Shown one piece after another: positions 25,600 to 37,071 of a DNA stretch of 64,000 nt. Made by a program: the position numbers and the translations under genes. How positions within the stretch are numbered: the stretch's first letter is position 1; each line of letters starts with the position of its first letter. This stretch comes from Phoebastria nigripes (lineage: Eukaryota > Chordata > Aves > Procellariiformes > Diomedeidae): assembly GCA_035582835.1 (NCBI GenBank), contig JAYKAV010001842.1, forward strand, positions 1,160,110 to 1,224,109, written 5' to 3'. The notes under the pieces are model-generated. The model searched no databases. It saw nothing but the letters and a program-made list of their open reading frames with translations, and was not told the origin of the DNA.

Positions 25600-27730
25600 A
25601 TAAAATTTTTTTCGGACCGCCCCCCCGCTTCCCTCCCCCGGATTTGGGGACCGCAGTTTCATAACTGGCTTCCCCCCGCTCCTCTCTCCCTCCTTTAAAG
25701 ATGCCACCAGGTCACTTTGATCCGCGGTCTTGAGGGTCTCCGGACAAAGGCGGCAGTGAAGGCTGAAGGCTGCCGGGTGTCCCCCCGCCAGCTGCCCGCA
25801 CCTCGCCCGGGAGGGAGCCCCGCCGGCAGCCCTGCCCTCAGCCCCGCTCCTCAGGGTCAGGCAGAGTGCTGCCTTCCAATTTTAGCAACAGCAACCAAAA
25901 AAAAAAAAAAAACCACACACACAAAAAAAACCCAAACCAAACAACTAACACCAACCAAGAGAAGAGTGAAAACCAAGAAGGGTTTTTCCTCCCTCTTCCA
26001 GATAGAGCGAGCGAGCCCGGGGGCAGGGGACNGCCAGCTTGAACGGGAGAGCGGGTGTAAAAATAGTTTGCGCTTCCCGTGCCTCCGCCGAGCCCCCCCG
26101 AAACCTCCCTGGGGGCTGCGGAGCATCCCTCCCTGGGGCTGTGGAGCATCCTCCCTCCGTGCCCTCCCCGCGGCCCCCCAGCCCACCTCCAGCGGGGTAG
26201 GACAGCGGGGGCCGGCCAGCCATAGGAGAGGCAGCCCCCTCTTTGAACCCCAGCTTTTCCCCCCCCCCCGAAAAAAAAAAGACTCTTTTTTTACATCGAC
26301 AGGTGGAGGTGCAAGGGGAGCATCCCTCGGGTGGGATGCTGTTGAGGGGAGGGAAACCCTCCATTTCCAGCGCGACCTCCTCGCCTCACTTGCCCTCTCT
26401 CCAAGGAGACTTGGCTAGTCTAGAAAAGACTTTTTTAATTTTTTTTTTTTTTTTTAAATTTTAAACAAGCACTTTTCCTCGTCTTCCTCCACTCAAGCCC
26501 AAAACCCTCCAGGAGCCCCAGAGCTGCGCAGCCTGGCCGGGTCCGCAGCCGCGCACAAAATGGATGAGCTAAGATGTCTCCCCAGCTGCAGACTTCATGA
26601 ATGAGCGACCCCCTTCCCCTCTCCCTCCCCATCTCCGGCTATAGATTGATAGATATAGATATATTTCATGAATGAGCCGAGGGTCCTCCCCGCCTCCCCC
26701 CTGCCTTGGCTATCCCTGCAGAGCCTATAAACAGCAACGGCCCTTTACAACAATTCATCACAGGACCCAGAGCCATCCAAGCAAGTAATATGTAGCCTCA
26801 GATCTAGTATGTCCCACAAGACAGAGCGCCTGCTAATTAATAGACAGTGATTCCTGCAAGCAGCCCTAGCAGTCTGTAATATGATGAACTTCCTTTGTAC
26901 CAGTGTCACCACAAATGTTTCTGATAAGGAAAAGCATCCAAGGATCAAAGACTATAAGCTTCTCAATTTCCTCAAGCTGCCTCTACTTTTCCTCACCTAC
27001 TTTTTCTTTTTCTTCCCCCCCCCNCCCCGCCCTTTCCCAGCCCTTCCAAGGAGGTGCAATCCCCCTCCAAGGAGCTGCGGTCCCCCCTCTCCCATCCGAC
27101 AGCCCTGAGGTCCGCTCAAGTGCAGGGGTCAGTCCCAGACCTTACCCCCAAAATATCATCATCATCACTTGCACCTTCATATTCTGCCTTAAAAAAAGCT
27201 CCGATTCGGGTTCCCGCCCTCCCTGCACCTCCTCATCTCTTCCNCACTTCTCCCCAACTCCGGATGACAAATGTCTTTATAAACATGACATCTAATTTCT
27301 TTTGTGGCAAGATCATGCAAAGTGCGGGCGCACAGGCGAGCCCTCCCGAGCGAGTACCATCCTCGGGTCGGGATGAGCCGGGAAGCAGGAGTTTTTGGGG
27401 AGGGGGAGATGCCGGCAGACTCGGGGGGGATGCAGCAAACTTCCCACCCCGGGGCACGCCGGCAAAGCCGCATCCCCATCCCAACCTCTCCTCCCTCCCT
27501 GAGCTGCACCTGCGCTTCCCAACACCTTAATTTCTTTTTTTTCCTGGGGAGGAGGGGACAAGGAGCCCCCCAAAACCCAACGCCCGAGGGATCTGGTTGC
27601 TCTACCTGCATCTCCAACGCGCCTGGGAGGGGGAAGCGGTGACCGGCCGGGCAGGAGCAGCTCCCACCAGGGGAACACGGGGGTTCCCCCTCCCNGTCCC
27701 CCTCCGGCTCGGAGCCCTCTGCTGCTTCCC
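25600..27730. other. Interrupted CpG-rich block (intronic CpG island candidate 3)
   Basis: CpG-rich segments at 25610-25870, 26000-26370, 26520-26560 and 27300-27720 alternate with A/C tracts (25896-25970), a poly(T) at about 26435-26455 and an AT-rich insert (26740-27000). A TATAAA with C/T-rich upstream sequence occurs at 26730-26735 on the plus strand, antisense to PAX7; it is not enough to call a promoter. Confidence 0.5.
26594..26677. repeat. 13-bp direct repeat TTCATGAATGAGC, 71-bp spacing
   Basis: Copies lie at 26594-26606 and 26665-26677, each followed by a C/T-rich run. Each contains the palindrome TTCATGAA. Confidence 0.9.
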
Positions 27731-30240
27731 GGCCTGGGACCCCCCCCTCCCCAGCATCTTCTCACCCAAAAAAACCCAGAGCCCAAATCAGACTGAAGTT
27801 CAGATTAAATTAAAGAAAGAAAAAAAAAAAAAAGGCAAAACCCAGTGGTGGAGGAAGAGTAATGTGGCAGCTGATTGAAATGGGCTTTTTTTTTTTTTTT
27901 TTTTTTAGAATAGTCTCTATAAATATATAATATCTCCAAAGCTCAGGTCTTAAGAGGGTCCCTTATTTGCTTATTTCTTTTGTAGCAAACGTAATTTTCA
28001 GAAAGATACGTCCCCCCCCGCCTTACCCTAATGCTCGAGTAAGTACCTTACAGCTTTAAGGCTAGTGTTATATGTGCTTTAAAATCCTGCCATGTAAATT
28101 CCCCTGAAAAATTTGGAAAGCTTCTCGGGGGGGCTTTGGGGAGGGGGGGGAACTGGGAGAGGGGGAGAAAGGGGAGGTTAATCCGGGTTTAATGCTATGA
28201 TGCAGTCACAGGACCAGGGCTAGGCTGATTGTGTTATCTCTTCCCAACATTTGGGTCTCCCATATTTCACCCAGCCAAATAGCTGCGAGAAAAAAGTGCG
28301 TATGGAGGCACTCCTGACGCCTCAGGAAAATATGTTATTAATATCTAAATAACTTCCCAATACTGTCTCTAAATCTCCCCTTCACCACTCCAGATGATGA
28401 ATTCGTTTGAAGTGTTCTCCCGTCTCATCTTTTCAGTGTCTCTCTCTCTCCCTTTTTTTATAACCAGGCTTATTTCAAACTGGTAAATATCTAATTCCTT
28501 TAACCACACTGCAGACACGTCTCTCCCCTCTTATATACAATTCTCATTTGGAGAGATCCATATATACATGTCTCTATAAAAGAGAATAAGCCCTAACACA
28601 GCCTTAACTACTTCTTTAAATTATTTGGGGGTTAAGAGCGGTGTTTTTGGGGGGGATCTGTTTGTTTCCGAACAACCCCTGCACACACCTGGATCACACA
28701 TTTCCCTCACAGCCTTCCTGCCGCTTAATTCAATCTCTGCCTCCTCTCTCCTACCCCAATTACGGGCGAAACCTCGGATTAGAAATAGACCTTACAGCTT
28801 CCTTCCTCTTCTCCTCTATCACGGCATCCATCTCCCCCGCATCGCCAAATATCTACTTCCTATCCCTCCCAGTATAATGTAATCTACCATCCACCTTCAA
28901 ATTATAGATTAGAACGTCTAGAATGTATTTCCTTTCCCTTCCGAGCTGAACTCCGGGCACCCCACCTGCCAGCCAGCGCTCCTGATACCAATATTTGCCT
29001 TATATTTTCCCCGGTCTATAATTGAACCTATTCTTCTCCCCCAAAGAAGGGGGGGATGATGTAGAAAAAGAAAAAACCCAAACAAACCCTGGATCACAAA
29101 CATCTCCCTTATATTATTTCACTTCCTACTGTATAATTGAACCTCTCTCTCCGCATCCTTGTCTTAAGTTTGTTTTTTAAAACGTCTTGTATTAGATTAT
29201 ACTCGTTTATTCCCCCTGCCAACCTTATCTCTCCTCCTCTCTTCTCTCCTTCCCGTCACACTTGATTTAGGAAGGAGTTTATCTTGCAAACATTTGCCTA
29301 CTTTGTTTATGTAGACCAGGTTCTGCAGCTACTTGTTCCCAAAAGCCACTGTTTGCCTTTGTAATTGTTATCTGTGTTTATTGTTGTACCTCATTTGTCT
29401 CAGCTTTTTTTGTGACATGTAAGCTCCGTGTGTGCTCACATCCAGCCCCCCCTTCCTTCTCCCTCTCCCTGCTTTATTTTTTTTTTCCTCCTCTCCTTTT
29501 CCCTCCTCTCTCTCCCTGAAATATGCACAGAATAACTCAGCCTAAAGCCAATGAATTGCTTGACACTACCCTATCTCTTTCCTGCCCCCCATTATTAGAG
29601 CTGATCCCACTCGCAACACTCACAAATCCCGCCTGGTCTCTGTTTGATTAGATTGCCAACCTTTCGTAATCCCTTGATTTGATGAAGTGTCTATTCCCCC
29701 CCCGCATCTCCCTTCTAAACATACATTTACAGAGAAAGCGCTTGTTGGTTTTAAATCGATGCAGATTGTTTGCTGATAAATTGACTCCATATCCCCTCTC
29801 CCCCCTGCCCCCCAGCTCGGGGAAACAAAGCCCCTTTCCAGGTGTGGAAGCAAGGGGTGGGGGGGGTCCCCCTTCTTTCTCCCTATCCCTTCCCTCCCCC
29901 GAGCCTAATTAAATTTGGCCGGACCTTGTACACCCAGCCCCCCCCCAAAAAACCCTGCGTAAGCGGCAGTGACTGCTACCAAATTAAATCGTTATCACCT
30001 CTAAGTGTCCAAACATCCCCCCCCAACTGCTCTTCGCACCTGTACGCGTTTCCCACCTCCAATGAAAATCAACCCCTCTGCTAGCCCCGGCTTTCACACT
30101 CGGGTTTCCCCATCCCACGCAATATTTCCACGCTCGTGGATATCGAAGGAAAAATCGAGCTGTGATCGGTGGAAGAAACTCCGTGCAATAAAGCGGAGTT
30201 CAGAGCAATAAAGCTGGGGGGGAGATAATTAAAAATCCCT
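27730..30240 (-). other. PAX7 intron 4, C/T-rich and AT-rich stretch: no gene seen
   Basis: Predominantly pyrimidine-rich on the plus strand, with imperfect repetition of phrases between 28.68 and 29.16 kb (see findings). 27890-28080 and 29270-29420 are AT-rich, repeat-poor blocks. No exon with PAX7 homeobox features is present in any frame I could follow. Confidence 0.5.
28127..28177 (+). other. G-quadruplex-type G-rich run
   Basis: Runs of 7, 4, 8, 3, 5 and 4 Gs with short spacers on the plus strand, which is the template strand for PAX7. It meets the usual four-run G4 pattern. Function unknown. Confidence 0.6.
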
Positions 30241-30690
30241 GTTTTCACCCCAGATATAACCCGGCGGGTCCCCCGCTGCCCGGTACCCTGCGAGCACCGC
30301 CCAAGCCCTGAGCATCCTCCGCAGGCATCCTGCCCTGCATCCCGGCGCGGTACAGGGGGCAGGACCGGCTGCCCCCACCCGTGGCCGTGGGGTGACACGC
30401 CGGGGTAGGGGGGGGAGCCGCTGAACTTCCCTCTCCTCCAGTGCAGGCAGATCGCCTTCCCCATAACCCCACCGACCCCCCCCCTTCACCCGCGTCTGGT
30501 TGCAATTAATACCCCGCCAGGATGAGGCCTCGCCCCCGCCCCTGCCCCTCCCGCATTAGACGCTGAGCACCTTCCCCAGCACCCCCTTAGATTTGGGGTT
30601 GCCCCAATGACACCCCCGCCCCGTCCATCCCCACCGAGCACCTCGGATCTGCGGGGTGCGGGAGAACAGCGCATCACCCACGCGTGACCC
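30240..30690. other. CpG-rich block (intronic CpG island candidate 4)
   Basis: High G+C with many CG dinucleotides, ending sharply at an (AAT)n run at 30731-30748. No gene is recognised. Confidence 0.5.
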
Positions 30691-30730
30691 TGCCTAATAA
30701 ACCCCACCAGTCATAATAAATAACAACAAC

Positions 30731-30748
30731 CAATAATAATAATAATAA
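30731..30748. repeat. (AAT)n microsatellite
   Basis: About six AAT units, preceded by AAC units. Confidence 0.85.
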
Positions 30749-30789
30749 CTCGGTCTTAACAAGGATAAAAAAATTAAAAAAAAAAAAGT

Positions 30790-31070
30790 GAAGCCTCATG
30801 AATATATGCCCAGGGCTAGCTGGAGTGAGCCGTTTAAAGATGAAAGTGCAAAGAAATAAAGGCTCAATTTAATCTGCCTTAAAACCCTTCAACTTAACGT
30901 TTGTGCTGGGAACTCAGAGAGTGAGTACTGATTGGGGATAAATACATTTCTTAGCATGCCTTGGAGCTATTACACCCTTCTCCAACACAGCTCCCTATTC
31001 AACAGCCACAGTTTTCATTACCAGCTCTAATAAGTCTTAACATTATTAAATGCCAAGCAGACGATAGAAA
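30790..31070. promoter_or_regulatory. Candidate conserved non-coding element in intron 4
   Basis: Repeat-free AT-rich block between a CpG-rich patch and low-complexity sequence. It contains a POU-like ATGAATATATGC at 30800-30811 and several TTTAAA/CATTATTAA words. Called on texture only. Confidence 0.25.
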
Positions 31071-31762
31071 GAAACAGGCGCAGGGTGGAAGCTTTCTTTA
31101 ACACTTAAAAAGAGAGAGCATTTAGGGCTGTCTTCCTCCGGCTCCCCGCAAGGAGAACCCGCAAATGGAGCAAAGGCGTTTGTCAAGAGGAAAAAGGCCA
31201 AAACAAAGTTTTCCCCCTCTCCCCCCGCCATCCGCAATAATAATAAAAATGCGTTAAAAAAAAAAAAAAACCAAAAACCAAACAAAACACAACACCAAAC
31301 CCACACACCCACGCGGTAAAAGCAGAGCTGGAGAACAAGTGTCAGGAGTGCGTTAGTATTTTTGTTTTTATTGCAAACCTCCCAGGAAAATTGGTGGGGC
31401 GGTGGGGGAGANATCTCTAAAGAGTATTATTATTTCCGAGAAAAAAATAAAAGGAAAAATATACAGCGCACACTCACCGCCTCTGAGTGTTTTACAAGTT
31501 GAATCATCAATTATCTTAATTGGGGCCATTAAAACTTTTCCAGACGTGAAAATATACATTGACGGCGGTAAATTTTTTTTTAATGATTATTTTTTAATTG
31601 CACTCGATCTTGTGGCGATCGCGGCAGCGCTCGGATCCAGCCCGGTGCCAAATCCCTGCTTCTGCGGTTGATGCTCCCCCCTCCCAAAACCCCGAATCAA
31701 AGCCCTTTCGGGTGATTTCTCCGCAAATCTACGGAGTCAGGACGCGATTGCGGGGGAGGGGG

Positions 31763-31785
31763 AAAAAAAAAAAAAAAAAAAAAAA
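31763..31785. repeat. Poly(A) run
   Basis: Twenty-three consecutive As followed by CC and an A-run. Confidence 0.9.
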
Positions 31786-32555
31786 CCAAAAAATTACTGA
31801 TAAATGGGGATTTGTCTCAAGGGATGGCAGAGGGAGCGGAGCCTGCGCGCTCGGAGGTAACGCGGCGCTCCGCGGGCTCCGGCATCAGGAATTTGCCCAA
31901 ATTAGCACTCGATTCAAAACGGGCTGGTTTCATAAAGAAATGGGGGCTCGTGTTTTATTTGTCCGTGATATTACCCATGAAGGAAGAAGAGAGCGTTTTG
32001 TTTTGCTTATTGACACGCACTTCTGCATATTATTAAGGAATAAAAAGCTTCCAGCTCCTTCGCTCTTTTTTATTTTGGGGGTGGTGATGGGGAAAACACG
32101 CACGGACAAGGGGGAAAAAAATCATTCCGCAGTTTTAAAATTATATATTTTTTTCAAGCGACGAGGCTCGGATAAAATAAATTTTAAACCCAAAAAGCTC
32201 CCCCCCCCCCCCAATAAAATTAAAAACACCCCAAAGTGATGGGGGGGAGCTTTTCGCGGACACAATAGCCCCGATTTGCAAATGAGCATCGCCTGTTTCC
32301 AAATCACAAGCAACATTTTGCAACGTCCAACGGCTATCCTTTTTCCAACAGACGGTCCTATAATATTACAAAACTATCTAACAGCAGGGAGTTTTGAATA
32401 ATTTATCTCCCTTTCTTCCCTTCCTTGGCCCTTTGTCCCAACTTTTTCTCCTCCTTGCAGAATTTTGAATGAGAATAGACAAGCCCTCCCTCCCCCATCC
32501 CTTTACTCCATTTTTAAGGCAGCCTAGGGTTTTTCCCCCCTTTTTTTCCCCCCCT

Positions 32556-32557
<2 letters not shown>

Positions 32558-32598
<41 letters not shown>
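32558..32598. repeat. Poly(T) run
   Basis: Forty-one consecutive Ts, preceded by alternating C- and T-runs. The length is likely approximate. Confidence 0.95.
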
Positions 32599-34049
32599 CC
32601 CTTCTACTGTTTGCTTTTGTGGTCAGGAATCTTTTGCTTATAAAGCTTCAATAGACTTGAAGGTCTTTGTAAGTGAAGTTCATCTTCAAGGTTGGGAAGA
32701 AAAAAAAAAAAAAGGATCGGATCCTTAAAGAACCCCCTTTTGTGCACCTTCATTTAAAACTCCCAGTAACATTTGATGGTGACATGGAGAAGCTTTTTTC
32801 TGCCCCAAATTCCCCCTACTTCAGTATTTCCCCATTTACCCGCATTGTCCCAAAATGGGGAAAACTTTGTAGCTAGTGAGAAACTTTGTAAGCGATTCCC
32901 CCCTGCTTCCCACCCCCAGACTGGGGACCCTCTCCATACGGAAAATAACTCCCATCCCGCTCCCTCTTGGCCCGACACTGACGATATCACAAATCCCCCG
33001 AAACTCCAACTGACTCAACCCCGAGCGGCCTGGGCCATCGTCATTTTGCCATCAATTTTGGAGAAAAACAGCTAACCCCAATTTCCTGAAGCCCATCCCC
33101 AAGGCTTGTAGAATTGCTGTTTTCCCCTCCAAAAAAGCACTGAGCTCTGCGACACAAGGAAATCATTTTCTGCCTAAACCGACACAGCAGCTCCTCCCTC
33201 CCGTTGCTTAAAACTTCCCCGTCTTTGCAAACACCCTCATTGATAAACCTCAATTATGCCCCCTAAAAATGCCATCTTCCCCCTTTTTTTGGGGGGAAGG
33301 GGAATCATCACCCCCACCGAGCTTGCCAAAAATAAAATTACAAGTGCTGCAATGGCCGGCTCCAGCCGTGCCTCGTCCCCCACCCCACATTTACAGCACA
33401 GGAGCTTTAAAAAGTTTAATTTTTCCTCCCACAAGAGGAAAGCGCCAACCATGGGAGATGACAACAGGGCCCCCTGCTCTCCCCCACCACCGGCCTGGCC
33501 TCAAGCCCTTCATCAGAAATGCCAGATTTATTTTTCCCGATTTTATTTAGGGGTGCAGACCCCCCATTTTCTCCGATCCGAGGACCTCCCATCTCCCCTC
33601 AGCGTTTCCCCAGCACTGGTGGCTCTGCGGCAGCCCCAGCGCAGCGCCGATCCCGGCTTCTCTAATTGATATTGATTGGCCAAATCGGTCAACTGTCAGC
33701 CAGAGTTTCAGGGGACCACTTAGAGAGCAGGAGAGAAATCTGTTTAACAAATTCATTTAGGAATCAGAGATGCCTCCCCCCAGCCATCTCCTTTCCCCCT
33801 TTATAAATAATTGATCCAGAGCAAAACACCAACAACTCTTCCTCCTGGGAAAGCATCCTCAGCCCCAGGGGCTGGGTACCACCAGAGCCCTGCATCACAT
33901 CCTCCACGCTGCCATCAGTCATTTTTGGAAAGGACAATCCCAAGAGGCTCTGGAGCCATCCCCTGTCTTACTCTTGGTACGGAGGGACGTGTCCCCTCTC
34001 CCAGATGTCCCCTCCAGCCCAGCCCCAGGGCACACACGGCCGCCTTTAC

Positions 34050-34184
34050 CTTTGTCGCCCAGGATGCCGTCTATGCTGTGCTTGGCCTTCTTCTCCCCAT
34101 CTTCCTCCTTCTTGTCGCAGTCCTCCTCTTCCTCTTTCTTCCCGAATTTGATGCGTAGCACACGGCTAATCGAACTCACTAAAC
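34050..34184 (-). CDS. PAX7: PAX7 exon 4: end of the paired domain, acidic linker, octapeptide
   Basis: The GL+ form is 135 bases (34184-34050) and the GL- form starts at 34178. The exon encodes (GL)[15 protein letters not shown], an acidic/lysine-rich stretch [18 protein letters not shown], then [10 protein letters not shown] plus one base. The octapeptide HSIDGILG is the repression-associated motif that binds Groucho/TLE co-repressors in PAX proteins (family knowledge). The exon ends GAC AAA G and the donor GTAAAG begins at 34049. Relative to the mammalian protein as I remember it, the acidic linker differs slightly, including a Cys at residue 173. The next exon, expected to start the homeobox region, is not seen. 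Confidence 0.96.
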
Positions 34185-37038
34185 CTCAGACAGTCAAAGA
34201 CAAAAAGGCAAGTATAAGCTGCCTGGGAAGGCAAGGTAAAAAAGGAAGGCCAGGAAAACCCAAGCCGGGGCTGCACGACGTGGGCAGGAGGCCTTGCACA
34301 CACACAAAGGGCGTCCGCACCCCCTTTTCCCAGGGGTACGCACCTCCCCGGTCCTCTGTGCCCTCCAAAACACCCCTGGGTTCACCGAGCTGCCAAGCTG
34401 GACACCCAAAGTTGGATGTGCTCATCACTGTCCCCCTGAGACACCCGGCACGAGCAGCACCCGGTTGTGCACAACACCCCACAGAGCATCACAGCCAGTG
34501 CAACACCCCTGGTCGCGCGCCCCCAGGGTTATCACCTGCTTTGTAACAGGGAAAAGGCCCCCCAGTATACCCAGCTTTCACCCCAGCCCCAAATGGGACC
34601 CTGCAGCCTGGATTCAGACCTGGGCCCTGGTCTGCTTTGGGGGAGATGTGCCCTGCAGAGAAGGCTCAGCCTCCCCCAAAACAGAGGGGAACTCTCAGCC
34701 AGGCCCAAAAAGCTCACGCATCCCTGCAGACCCAATATTGGGGTGCAGGGTCGCTTTCCACAGGCAATGGGGATCCCTCGATGCTCTCCAGCCCCCACTG
34801 AGCAAGCAGGTCCCAACAGGGCAACTGGGGTCCCCTTTAACCCTGGATTTGGGGTCTGCCTCCGTGCACGCTCCCTCCACACCGGGAGCCCCCCTGTTTT
34901 TGAGGGAATTGGAATAAGTTGGGAAAATTGGTTTGTTTGTGTTTGTTTTTCCAGCAGACCGCAGCACGGCCAGGGCACAACCGCCCCTCGCCTGGTGTTT
35001 ATTTGCTGCTGTGGGTTTGCTTGGGGTGATTTTTTTTTTTTTCCCCTCCCTTATCAAAGCAGAGGCCGAGAGGATGTTTATAGCCCCTGGAAACATTTTN
35101 GGTGCCGATAATCATTTCCCTCCTTCTTCCTGCGAGTATTGGGGTGTCCTTCTTGCCAAGCTGCCTTCTCACCTGAGGGCACAGTGCTCCGGTCGCAGTG
35201 CCCATCCTTCAGAAGCCTGTCTCGGATCTCCCAGCTAAACATCCCAGGGTTTTCCCGTTTGTATTCCTCGATTTTCTTNTCCACGTCGGGAGTCGCAACC
35301 TGCTTTTGTGATCAAGGGACACCGGTGCGTGCCCGCGTGTGCAGAGAGAGGGAAGGGGAAAGAAAAAAGCGCTTTTAATTGAAAAGAGAAGCTGTTCAGC
35401 TCAGTTCAATCCTCCTTGCCCTGGCTTCTGGTTTTGGGGTTAAGAATAAGGATTTGAAGGGGGAGAAGGAGGAAAATAAAGCTGGGGAAAGGCCTTCCTC
35501 TCCCAAATGTTGGCCACCCTAAAAGTAGAGTCACTGGGGGCCAAGGAGATCAGCCAGGATGGGCTTATCTTCAGCCCCAGGGAGGAAGGAGACAGGAAGC
35601 GGGTGCAGGGGATGCTTTTTGGGGGGGTCTATATACACCCAGCAATTTATTATTCCCCAAAACACCCCAGCTTGCCTCCTCCCCACACACAGGGGCCGAA
35701 GCAAATGCTTGAACGTGCGCCACTTGTTGCACACGGGAAAAAAAAAAAAATCACTTTAATTTATTCATAGCCTTCAACTCTGCACCGATTTCTACCCATC
35801 TGAGCCTGCAAATTGCAGCTCTATTAAAGCCCCTTCCCCTCCTCCCCCCTTTCCCTGTGTGTCCACCTGAAAAAACTTATACCCCCCCCAAAGAAATCTT
35901 AATTTTTTTTTTTTTTTTAACATAAGGAGGGTGGTTTAGCGTGGCCCCCGCACTGCACTCACCCTGGGCTTGCTGCCTCCGATGGCTCCGGGACGGATGG
36001 AGCCCGTCTCCTGGTACCTGCAGAGGATTTTGGAGACGCAACCGTGGGAGACCCGCAACTGCCGGGAGATCACGCAGGGCCGGATCCCGTGGTGAGCCAT
36101 CTCCACGATTTTATGACGGATATGGTTGGGCAGCGGTCGGCCGTTGATGAACACCCCTCCGAGCTGGTTCACCCTGCCCTGGCCCAGCGGGGTGGAAACT
36201 GGAGAGGAAGGAGGGGGGGGGGAGAAGGAAAAAAAAAAAGCATGCAAACAATAGCCTTAGAGTAAATATGATCTCACTGTGATTAAACTGCAGTACATCA
36301 AAATCAAAAAAAAAAAAAAAACCCAAACCAAAAACCCAACAACAACAGGGGGAAAAAAAAGTTAAAAGAGGGAAAAATCCAGCAAAACGGGGCGCATCCC
36401 TCCCCACACCTTCAGCCTCGCTCCCGGTATTTGAATTTTTAAAAGAAGGGAGAAACCTCTCGCCCATCCCCTGGCCTCGGTATTTATCTCCACATCACGG
36501 GGAAGACTTTTCCCATCGGTAGAAGGAAAATAAAAATAGCCCGTGACCCGCACACCCATCACCCCGCTCTCCGAGGTGGCCGCTATGTTTGTGTCTCTCT
36601 ATATCTATTTTTGGCATTTCACACCTGTTTTAAATCATATCCGACGTTTTAAATAAGGAAAGATTTAAAACCGCATGGCAAAGCCCCCCAAAACTTCCCA
36701 TTTCCCCCCCAAAAGCGCACTCCACTTCTTGCTTCAAATTACGGAGCTATCTGCTTTCAGACAAACTTTTGGAAATAACCTCTCTAAATACCCTCGAGGG
36801 GCTTTTTTGAGGTTTTTTTTTTTGTGGTTTTGGTGGGGTTTTGTTAAGCGGTTTTGGGAGGTGCGGAGCAAGCGCGGATCCCCCGCGGCCGCGCCGCTTC
36901 CCCGACACCTTGCACGGCGCATCCCCGCCCGGAGCAGGGGACCAGCAGCTCGTTAATCCTCCTCCCCAATTTGTTTAATATCCCGCAATGTAGATCTTGC
37001 AGATTAATACGATTTCACAGGCTGGAAATTAAAAAAGG

Positions 37039-37071
<33 letters not shown>

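Larger units (their letters stand above)
30690..34049 (-). other. PAX7 intron 4, proximal part: no gene seen
   Basis: Begins at the exon 4 donor (GTAAAG at 34049) and runs leftwards. Contains homopolymers, a perfect palindrome ATTTGCAAAT at 32274-32283 (octamer-like) and AT-rich blocks at 32260-32420 and 31920-32040. No coding potential is supported. Confidence 0.6.

Noticed and set aside
25717..26418. 233-codon plus-strand open frame
   Set aside because: Lies in a CpG-rich block with A-run and N; Pro/Gly/Ser/Arg-rich translation without a domain, with overlapping opposite-strand frames. Composition explains it.
26700..26770. Intronic promoter around TATAAA at 26730
   Set aside because: A single TATAAA with C/T-rich upstream sequence is too little; kept only as a note.
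31598..32239. 213-codon plus-strand open frame
   Set aside because: Crosses a poly(A) run and A-rich sequence, giving a Lys-rich stretch; no domain.
34294..35111. Plus-strand open frames of 207 and 214 codons antisense to PAX7 intron 3 and exon 3
   Set aside because: GC-rich sequence, overlapping frames, no recognisable domain or splice structure.
35936..36247. Reading through exon 2 into flanking intron as one ORF
   Set aside because: Clear acceptor and donor at 36199 and 35962; the extra residues on both sides are intronic.
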